Assembly: GCF_014529535.1 (NCBI RefSeq)
Contig: NW_023503616.1
Span: 4,946,584 to 5,010,583 of the forward strand
DNA length: 64,000 bases
Reading direction: 5' to 3'
Source: Bradysia coprophila
Taxonomy: Eukaryota; Arthropoda; Insecta; Diptera; Sciaridae
Part shown: positions 23,555 to 35,500 of the stretch, piece by piece
How the letters are laid out: every line of letters starts with the position of its first letter
How positions within the stretch are numbered: position 1 is the stretch's first letter
Notes under the pieces: generated by a model
What the model was told of the DNA's origin: nothing
Seen by the model: only the letters and a program-made list of their open reading frames with translations
Database searches by the model: none
Program-made: the position numbers and the translations under genes

Positions 23555-26500
23555 TTATAATGGCCCATACACAGGTTCAGCATAAACAACAGGTACTCCA
23601 TTTGTATAAGATTCAGGCGGCGGTACACGAGACTGAATTAATCTCTTCGATTTACGTTTGTATCTGTAACATGATTGTCGTTGAGTTAACGAGGAACATG
23701 AAACAATATTCTAAGTAACTTACTTCTTTGATAGACAACATGCCGTACAAGTTGCTATGAATGCAGATAATCCTATGAAAATGGCTAATATGACCAACCA
23801 TGTACCTGGCGATGCTATCATACTTGCAACGGCCATATTCTTCTTAACCGAACACGACTCGACAACACTGACTGAGTATTTCGCATAAATGTCTAAGAGC
23901 TGTTGTTGTACATCGTTGGAATCCATAATCGTTTGCATTTCACGCGGTGGTAATGCTGAACCGTGTCTTGATAGTTGGAAGCATGCACTGCAAACAAAAA
24001 TTTTCGGTGATTCTGGGTGATGAATATTGGCAAAGCTGAGTCTTACCTTGTTGAACTGAAATCCAAACTGAGATCAGATCTAGTCAGCACCTGAGTGTCC
24101 AATATATACAATTCCAAGTCGGACATTTTCAATTTTGACTGAATCTCATTGGCAAATACATCGATAACTGGGTGAATGTCTGACACCGGTTTGGCGAACA
24201 CAAATCTTAGCAGCGACTTATCTCTCATGACGAACACTTTAACTTTATTGTCGGAAAATCTGTTTTCCGTTGCACTGTTATTGGCTCTAATCACAATACT
24301 GAAATATCCGTCGACAAAATCCGAAAGACTTTTTCTGGTCCTCAGCTCACCAGTTAAATTGTTCAAGCTGAAGTAATCCAATAAATTTTCTGGTGTAGAG
24401 TTGTCTCGTCTGTAGAATTGCGGAATAAATTCAATTTCGTGAATTGAATAGTCGATTGGTAGTGCGTCTGGATCTTCGTCAGTGGCTTGTGTAATTGAAA
24501 TCGAGTGATCTATTGGAATATTCAGTCGCACACCAATTACCGGTTCCATTGTATCGAACTTTGGCAAATGATCATCCATATCCAGAACTTTAATGTTGAT
24601 CTGTATCTCAGATGGATCGTAGCTATTGTACAGACCTCTCGAAATGTGATTCGTCTTCACACCGTATTGGAAACATTTTACAGTTAGTAGATAGGAAGAC
24701 GTAGTCTCTCGATCCAATTTCTTCAAGGTTGTAATAACAGCCGAATTATTAACAGTTCGTTGAATGTTGAAAATTTCCTCTTGATTTCCATCAATGAACA
24801 TGTAGTCAATAGCCCCATTTTCCTCTATGTCTTCATCAATAGCCGAAATGGTTCCAACATATGTGCCAACCGGCTGCTCTTCTTTAATTTCAATTTCGAT
24901 GGGCTGTGAATCCTAAATTGAATCCAGGTGATGAAAAATGTTTTACGGAAGGAATTTCAGTGACTTACAATTTCTCGTATAAATCGCGGTTTGTGATCGT
25001 CAACATCGAGTACGTTTATGCGAAGAACTCTTGTCGAAGCTTGTGGTGGTTCCCCATTGTCGGATACTTCTAAGATCATATTGTACGACGATTTAGTCTC
25101 TCTGTCCAATGACTTAACTGTAATTATTAGACCAGTAATTGGATCTAAAAGTAGGAGATCAAACATTTCAGTTGATGATTTTAAATTCGTGAAAGTCCTA
25201 TACGTGTCGTACCGATTCTGAATGTATTTGCATCTTCAATGTCATCCTGAATTTTGTATCGCAGTGTACCACTCGGTGTCATTGGATTATCAGGGTCTGT
25301 TGCTAGCACTTGGAACACTGGCGAACCAATGGTTGCATTCTAGAAAATTTATATGAAAAAAATTATTCCAATTAGTAAGCCCTGCTATAGTGAGCCCAAC
25401 ATTTTTGTAGATGCTCTGATTAGAATTTATTAAAAAAAAAATTTAGTCGACAAAATTGTGTTGCCCTATTTTTGAAGCAAATACAACTGCAACTATTGAC
25501 TATTCCATTACGTTTCCAAATGTTAAAGTCATTCCATATGTTGAATGTTTGGTTTATCTGATAGAATATTAATTTGCTTGAATTAAACAAGACTTTCATC
25601 AAGTGTGCAAAAAACAAATGTTTTCCAAAACTATAACGCACAACAAATGGTTTTCGATCTTTTTGTTGGCTGCAATCATTTGTCTGATGAATTTTAGCTT
25701 TTTTTTGTATTCAATTCAATTTGAAATCGATTGAAAATTATTATTAATAATGTCACAGGCGCTGAGTTTACGATGGTGATGGCCTCTGAGGGAGAGAAAA
25801 TCATTGACGATAGTCTGAAAGACTTGCGAACAAATCTAGTATGGGCAAAACCATCAGAGGATCATATGCGTAAGTGTGATGTTTTATAAGTTAAGGTTCT
25901 TATACGTGTTATTTGTCGATTAAGTTTTTCATGAAAATTATTTGTTGTCATTTTTTGGAGGATAAGGTTTTTATGAATTTTACTTTTGGAAAATTAATAG
26001 TATTTTACATGACTGGGGATAAAAAGATGAGAAGTAGAGTTTTTGTGTGAATTTTGTTGATACGAGGCGTGGCCGATGTCAAAAAATACCCGAAAACGAG
26101 ATTTTCGTGTGAATTTTGTTGATACGAGGCGTAGCCGAGGTCAATAAACACACGAAAACGAGACTATTCATTTTTATCCCGAGTTATGTAATGGGTTTTA
26201 CATGTTGAGGGCGTCGCAAGTAGTGCTTGAAACTTGAAAAGTATGGTTTTCGACGCATGTAGCAAGGAAATACTATTTCGAAAGTAATAGTAGATTACAG
26301 CAGAGCCTATGTAAATGAGTAATACATGTGTGCGATGTTTGCGGTGGGAGAGCCGAAGGCGAGCCGCCTAATTTCGCACACATGTATTACTCATTCACAT
26401 AGGCTCTTCTGTACTGTTCTTTAATGTGTAGGCATCCTGTGCGTTGTATTTATATTGTCTAAAATGAGAACTACGAAACAATTTTGCATAAAAATAGCAT

Positions 26501-29500
26501 TTCGGAACCTTTCCACTTCTAACCATTTTGTACTAAAATTTAATTTACTATGCTGGTGCATGTAATAAGGCTATTACATGTATAGGCAATAACCTTAACA
26601 TCACTCGCATAGTAAAACGTCGTACTACACACGGAAAATAAAGTGATATCTCGTATCACGATGAGTAAAAGTACCTCGGGCTGCCGCCCTCGGATACTTT
26701 TTCTCATCTGGATACGAGATATCACTTTACTTCCCTTGCATAGTAATGTACTATTTCATTTAGTAGGCATCGGTGGTGCACGCCATTTCGGCGACATTTA
26801 TTTGACTTCTTAGTTGTTGTCATTCTCAGTTTCAGTGAAAATTTTTTGATTTTGTTGTTTAAAATTGTAAATTCAGTGGTGATTTTAGTGTTTTTTTAAT
26901 AGTATCGGTGGCAAGTGCACCAAAAAATAGTTGTGCCTGTGTAAATTCTAATTTATATCGTGTTTTGTGTGAAGTGCAAACATAAACAAAATCATCGCAA
27001 CATTTCCGACCAGCGCATGTAAGTGATCGCGCATAGCATGTAAGTCATCGAAAAGTCTAACATGTAAATTGCATTTACATTCTCATCGCAGACAATGTAA
27101 ATACAACGTACAGGATGCCTACACATTAAAGGTTTTTATGCAAGTTAAAGCAGATCTCTAACATATCTCTCATAAAATAGGTTAGATTTTTCTTCAATCG
27201 TCAAAAGAATGAAGAAGAAACCGGACAATTTACTGATACTGGTTTATACTCGATAATAATGAAAAACCATCAAATAAACCAAGGCAATGCCATTCCAAGG
27301 TAAATTGACCCATCTAAATGCTATCAATATAAGGTAAATGTGGAAAAAAATATCGAATTTTATCTTAACAATTGTATATGATAACGCAGTACATCCGCGC
27401 AAAGCCTGGTAAACATACGAATTTTCAAATTTAATTACCTAAATTGATATTACTTGCCAGCGGAAAAGTGGTTTACAAATTTTTTTTTGTGATAAAACAA
27501 CTGAATCAAACACTGTGCCAGAATTATTTTAGTTACAAATAAAGTCATGAAGAGTTTACTAGAGTGGATTTTGGTTTTTTCGGCCTTGGTGATACTGTCG
27601 ACGTGTTCATGGGTGATAACTCTAATTCTTTTCAGTATACTGTTACATGTGAAGTTAATTTTATTTCGAATTTTTTGTGAACAGGTCTTAGCTATACCAA
27701 TATTACGACCTCAACACGGTTGCTACAAACCAAGCTTAATGGATATGTATAATGGCGATATAACTGAATTTTAATGTGATCGTTATTGATATTGTTTACT
27801 GTTCATAATGGTGTAAGAGAATAATTTTATTTTCAATTAAAGTGGCGAAGTTAAACTTGTTAAAATTTGGCAGTTGGTCAAATTTAATTCTGAGCCAACC
27901 ACGTATCAAATACGGTATTTTATGTCTACCGTCATTATCCTTATCATTTCGAAACTTTAAAAATTGTTTTTCTTACCTCACTGATGTTGGCGATTTGCCC
28001 CACTTTGGGCGATACGAACACCGGTATCCCGTCATTCGAGCTCACATCTCCAATAAATACCACCAGTGACACGTCTGTGTAAAGAGATTTTTGCTTTGCC
28101 ACTTGATCGCCATTGTCTTGTGCTCTAATGGTCAACTCGTACGGCTCTGATCGACCTTTACCGGTAAGCGATTTCTTTGTTCGAATCTCGCCGGTGTTAA
28201 CGTTTATTTTAAACAGTCCATTAGCGTCTCCCTCGTCCAACATTTCAAACCGAATCTCACCGCCAGGCCCTTCATCTGGATCTGAAGCTGACAAATTAGC
28301 GACTAATGTGTTGAGATCGGCATTTTCGGGAGTCACTGCTGAGTAGGACTTTTGTGAAAATATCGGGGGATTGTCGTTCACATCCAACACGTCAATGATA
28401 ACTTCTGTTGTTGTTTTACGCTTTTCTGACGGTTTGCCAGGAGCATCTTCTGCTGACACGGTTAGAACAATTTTCGATTGCTTTTCTCTATCGAGCATTT
28501 GGCCTGGGGCAATTTGTATCAATCCGGTGGTATTGTCAATGGTGAAACTTCCAGTGTTAGATCCGATTAGATGATACGATACCGAGTGGAATCCAATTTT
28601 CTTATCGTAATCCGTCAATTCGGCATCTTTGTCGTTAGCATGCACAGTTAGTATTTCTGATGGATATTGTGCAGTTTCCATGACCTAATGAGAAAGGAAA
28701 AGTAAATTTTCACATGAAGTTGAAGCTAAAAAAATTACAACACTCACCGTAGCCCGATAGGATTTCTTATCGAATTCTGGCGAATTATCGTTCACATTTT
28801 CAACGGTAACGTTAACATTCGTTACTGTTGCCCGACCTTCGTTCGATCGAGCCTTCACAGAAAATTCAATCGTCGGCGACGCTAACTCTTCATAGTCTAA
28901 GCGTTTCTTCAGCATAATCTCTCCCGTTCTGTCGTTCAACTGGAAAACTCCTAACGGATCTTCTTGTACCATTTCGAAACTTTGTATTTTATGACTATTA
29001 ACAGGATCTTCGGCCATCAGTTGGAACAGTACCATCCCAATAGGCATCTCTTCCTTGACCTTAACATTAACCACCGGCAAACTGCTCGTCCATCCTTTAT
29101 TTTTGAAAATGGGATTTGTATCCTTGAACGACTGGATATAAATGGTAACCTCGGCTGTATCAAACTGTTCTTCTTTATTGTACACAGCGTTAAGGTCAAC
29201 TGCCTTTATGGTTAGACGAATTACCGCCGCTAGATCATGATTGAGAGCATTGCGAACGGTTATTGAACCATTCACAGAATTTATGGCAAAACTTGATCGA
29301 TAATCGTACGGAGTGGTGGATGTTAATTGTATGCCGGTCTTCGAAGCAGCTTTTATCGGTTCAATGATAGAGTAAGACAAATTGGAGGTGACATCGGTGT
29401 CTGTTGCGCTCACAGTTAACACTTGGGTGTGTATAGGAGTGATCTCTGATACATATACCGTATATGATTGTTGGGTGAATCTAAGATCATAACAAATTAA

Positions 29501-32500
29501 CAATTGGTCATGGTCTACCTTCAATAATAATTTTGGGTCATACTTTGGAGGCTTGTCATTGACGTCATCGATATTGACTGTTAGTGTAGTAGTAGCAGTT
29601 TCGGGTATGGGAAATCCAGCATCGACTGCATTGATCACGACTGAGTAACTTTTCGGATTTGTATCTCTGTCTAACCGAGCTACACCGGCCACTGTTACTA
29701 ATCCAGTTCTGTAAATGAACAAAATAATGTAAACCCATCAACCATAGCTTCATTCTTCACTCTCACTTCTCATTTATCAAAAAATTGTCATTTGCACCAA
29801 CGATCCTGTATGTCAATAACGAATCCAAACCATCTGGATCTGTTGCCGTAACTGTTGTCACATTGTAACCAGCTGGAGCTATTTCCGGTATCGAAACTTT
29901 GTACTTCGGTGGGCCTGGCTTGTGACCCTTTTCACTAGCGTCGAAGTGCCCTTTGAATACTGGTCTTTGATTACCCGATATACCGACACGAATCAATACT
30001 CTGGTGGTATTCTTCAAAGGTGGTGTTCCGTAGTCGGTGGCTGCAACTACTAGTTCATATTGTCCTGAAATAATGTGGGAGCGTTGAAGCGGTATATTCA
30101 ATTCAAATTATTTTAATGTGGTCAAAAGAACTTACCTCTTTCCGTGTCCATGGAGCTTACAGATGAGACAATTTGTATTTCCCCACTATCGGGATTAACC
30201 GCAAACACTTGCCCAGAAATACTGTTTTCCGATTCAATCGAATACAAAATCTTTCCGTCACCCTGAGTTGGACCATCCTCATCAACGGCTCTGACGAAAA
30301 ATTGTGGCTCGAATTCGGTAGCTCCTTCACGAATCGTTCTTGTGTATTCCAAGCTTTCAAACTGGGGAGCATTGTCATTTAAGTCTAAAATGTAGAAAAA
30401 ATGCAAGTGAAAATATCAAGTCCGAGACTTTCTTATTCAAAAATCACATACCAAGCACATCAACGTACAAATTGGCATTCGTTTCTTGCCCTCCCCCATC
30501 AACAGCAACTATGGATAAGCTATAGCTGCGTTGTTGCTCGTAATCCAAATTCTTTTTTACGTAGAGCCCTCCCGTGAATTTATCAGTTGAGAAGTATTCC
30601 ACACCGAACCCTCTCAACATGTAATTTACTTGACCAAATTTTCCTCCGTCCGCATCAGTAGCAATGATATCCGCTATTTTAGTTCCAATCTCAGAGTTTT
30701 CTTTCACCTTAGGACGATACGTGTGATGTCTAAATACTGGAGCATTATCATTGGCATCTTGAAGATGAACAACTATTCGCGACATGGCCAATTCTCGGTT
30801 ATTTACAGAAGCAATCACATCAAATATCAATGTTCTCAACTCTTCATCCTGCACGTCATAGTCCAATTTATTTGAATCGACCACTTTGACCACTATGGGC
30901 GTTCTCCCCTCACCATAAGTTGGACTCACAGCAAAAACATTTTCGGCATTTAAGACATTTTTCAATGACAAATTATATCGACTATTGACACCTAAGTCTC
31001 TATCCAGAACGTACATTGATAATCCCGGTAAAGGTGTGTCATTCTCAAGATTCTCGGGAACTCCGATTTCAAAGTTCATTTGATTGAATTCAGGAAGATT
31101 ATCATCGACATCCGTAAGGACGACAGTCACTTGTGTCAGTGCAAAATCACCAGGTAGCTCATTGTTGATCATTTCGGTGGCTTTCACTGTAAATGTGTAC
31201 ACGCCACCATTTTGCAAGACGTCTGGATCTTCGCGATCAGTTGGAATATCGGTTGTATAAAGAACAGCTTTTCCTTCGCCCGGTTTCCCGATCGTTTCCA
31301 ACTTGAAATGTCCTTTCACTTCATTTTCTAATGTCAATAAAATTGGTCTCGGATTACCAGTGTCTCCGTCAGTTGCTGATATGGTTAATACGGATGTATC
31401 CTCTGGAGTGTTTTCAGCGATAGTTACAGAATATGGTGCTTGTAAGAAAATTGGCGGCTGATCTTGAACATCGATCTACATAGAAAAATCCCAAATTTAA
31501 TTGGCTTAGATTTGAGTGCATCGTTACAGTCGGACTCTATAATCGATACACTATACACTACAACTCACCACATTAATTGAAACCGTAGCAAAAGCACTCA
31601 ATGCATTCGTTGCTGCTCCATCTTTCGCCATTATAGTTAATAGATATGACGGTCGGGTCTCAAAATCAAGTGGCTTGAGTAAAGTGATAACCGTTGTAAA
31701 ATTTCCTTCAGCTATCTTTTCCGTTGCCACATGAAACGTATCGCAAATATCGGAGTCTTTATTGCCATCGTTGAAACACGAAAGATTTACGTCCGAATTT
31801 TGTCCCTCATCACGATCAGTAACGATTATCTTCGGATTAACTGCTATTTCGGTTTGAAGATTCGTTGACTCACTTATACTAGCTGTATAAGGACGACCGT
31901 GGAATACTGGTGAATTATCATTAAAATCGCGAATGGGAATCTCTCGTCGTAGTGACACTGTATTCGGCTCGGTTCCAAGAACGCCTTCATCTGCAAAATT
32001 TTATTATTTAAGTGATTCAGTTGTTTTTGAAAGATATCTTGAGACACACTTCCGGGTGAATCATAATTAAATTCGCTACATGCCAAGTCTGGTCTGGAAC
32101 TAATTTTTCATTTATTTTTAAAGAGCACTGGAATCTCTCTTTGTAGATAATCTCAATAAAAGTCTTCACTATCTACACATTTTATGTCTAACAATGTTTC
32201 ACTTAAAACCATAATGATTCAGACATGGCGATTTCTCACGCTAGAAAATCCGGTTCTTTGCTAGCAACAAAACCAGTAGCTAATTATAGCGAATGAATTA
32301 TCTAATTTTATAAAATAGGAAACGGTGCTAATCTAGACACATATTTTACTTTCATTCAATTAAACTGAATTCGATAAGATATGGCTCTACATTTTCTTGA
32401 TATTATTCTGTCACTGAAAAATTAACTAAAATTTATATGCTACGTCGACTTACCCGTTATACTTATAATTACTTCAACCAGATCTTGTGTCTCTCTGTCT

Positions 32501-35500
32501 AATTGTTGCCGCAGTCTCACAACACCTGTGTCTCGGTCAACGCTAAATACCGGTCCCGATATGCTATAGTGCAATGATCCACCTTCAGGATCGACACCTA
32601 AAAGCATAATAATAAAAATGTTTCGTTTATATATTTCAGTGTGTCATGTGAGTGCATAATTACAAATAATAATTGATGTGATGCTAAGCGGAATAAATAA
32701 GACGGTCATTAGTGTTAACCGTGAAAACTTTTCCATGTATAGGCAAGCATGTGTTAAAATTTTACCAAAATTTCTATTTCTATTAGTTTTTCTACTTAAT
32801 TATCTAACACAACAATTAACTCGTTATACATCTGATGCATGACATGATCAATTAAATTAAATAATATAAAAGCAGACAAATTAAGATATAACAATTTTTC
32901 AACGTTTTATTCAAGAAAAGAAAGAAGTAGTTGCATTATCTGTTGTTTCGTAATTTTTTTCTTTGGATTTCATAAAATCGTTTAAAACTTTATATTGCTT
33001 TACTCAATCTGATGTGCATTCGTTGTGCTTATGCTTATGTATCTAACGCTACTACGGCGGTGCAAACAATACGTGTTTACCGTCGATGGTTTAACTGATA
33101 TGAAATAATTATCATGTTAAATAATGAACGTGATATGATTTGTAAATTTTTAATAATAAATTCGATTTACATTTTTCATAAACAATTTTGCGTTTTTTTT
33201 ATTAATCGTGGGACGATTTTGAAACAATTGAATGTGGAAAAAATCTCTTATAGATGCTTATTGTGAGAACTGTTCGAGGGGTTAACCACTGTCATAAATT
33301 GTGTACTACAAACATCAATTCCATAAACAATTCCAATAATTCCAACAATTACTCAATAACAAAAATGCCTTTTGTTTCCAAAAATTCCACTCACTACCAA
33401 ATTATATTCCACAATTTCCAGAAATATCAAATATTCCACAAATTTCATTCAAAAGCAAAAATTTCATTCAATTACAAAAATTCCATTTCTAATAATTCTA
33501 TTTTTACAAACAATTCCAATATTTAAAAAAATTAGAGCTCATTGGAACATTTCCAAACAACCGCTCAATACCAAAAATTCCTTTCAATACCGAAGGAGCC
33601 AATGTTTCCGAAAATTCCAATATTTCCAAAGATTCCACAAATTCCACGAATTACAGTTAACTCCAACCAAATTTGTCACTCAATTTGCTTCAGCTGTTCT
33701 TTAACTTGTCCACTCATATAACTCGTGTTTATATCCCAGGGCAAGTTGTAACAAACTAGTCTTCTGTCCTATCGCACGCAAATACTTTGACAATTAACCC
33801 AAGACAAGGTATAATTAACTGGTATTCGGTCGTCTCGCTCCGATCATAACACTATATAATTTACTTTGGGGTACTTGACAAAGTATTTGCTTCTCTTTCA
33901 TCATAATACTCTTTAATCATATGTGCGCGAAGTAGTGGTGAAATCGTAAAACCCGTATAAAATAGTGAAGTTGTGTGAGTGGACCAGCTGAAGCAAACTG
34001 TGTCATACATTTGATTGTACCAACATTTTCGACAGTGGTTAACCCCTTTTGAAAGTGTCATATAAATCATATAACAACATTAAAAAGCTGTACAAATTGT
34101 GTTGTTGTGAAGACATGATCAAAACAGTCGAATGGAAAGATATTACTGATACAAAAGTCTGGCTCAGAATATTGTGGTGTGAGTATATGTATAGAATCAT
34201 TCATTTAGGCTTTGTTCTTAAGCTTTTGTTTGGATTTCTGGATTTTTGTTTTACTGAAGATCACATTAGGTCGTATCTTCGGTCATACAACAACAACACG
34301 TACTCTCCGATGAATTACTTTGAACTTTCGTTCCGAATGAAAAACAAAATGTTTCTTACATTACAAACATAGCTAACGCCGACCCGTACGAAACACCTAT
34401 TCGTATCAAAAGCCTTTAATGTGAAACTCTTCATTTCTCTTACTTCATTTTCTTCTCTGCTGAAAAACTATTCTTCCTTTTAAATCACTTACATTATCCA
34501 CTCTTTGCCTTGTTATCATATACAATTAAATTGCTGGAGGCAATATAGACAGCCCCGTACGAAGTCAAATTTCATAAATTCCTATTTAAACAGCTATATA
34601 CCGCTATATTTACCTATATTTCACTGTAAATAAACATTTCACAGAGGAATATGCTATTATATAGCTCTATATGCCTGTATATAGCTCAATATAGCTGTAT
34701 ATAGGTATATATAGATGTCCATATATGGAATCCCTGAAACCCCTCACACTTAACACATTATTTCCATGTTAACAGAAACTCTCTAAGCATCATTTTTCCC
34801 ACTTTATATCGTTTTACTAAAATCCAATATGGCCGCCGGCAGCCATTTTGTTAGGAGACCGGAAATAGTACCGACGCTTTACATTCGTTAATACCTTTCA
34901 AGAGTATTGTCAAAATACACCACGTTCACTGTACTTCCGAGTAGCCAGATAAGAGCTCACTCCAAGAGACCTAGCTCACGCTCCGGAGAACATAATTTCA
35001 TTAAAAAAAAATTCCCTGATTGGTACGGTCAATACCTATCTAATAAAGCTAAAACAGACGAAATATGTTCAAATGTGGCCGACCTACAAGCAAAAACTGC
35101 TTACCGCCCTGTGCCTGTTCCACACCAAGGGGTCTAACTCACAAGTCGGTCATCCGATTTCCATAAACTTTTTTTTTTGTCGATCGGTATTGTAAATACC
35201 TTTTATTTGACGTATCACTTACAAGTTAAACGTTTAAATGTCCGGAGATATTTTCGAAAAACCGTAAAGCACTTATTGGGCCACAGCTCGGGAGGGGTCG
35301 ATCCAAAATCACTCATCTTCGAACTTAGCCTGTCTTTTGACATTACCAAACGGGAAAAAAAAGAATTTTCAAAATCGGATGCGTTTTACTCAAGTTATCG
35401 TGCAGACAGACAGACGGACAGACGGACAGACGGACACTTTTTTTTCGCGGATTTGGCATCTCTAGACAACCACAATAGGTTTCCCCTTACTCAGGGAGTC

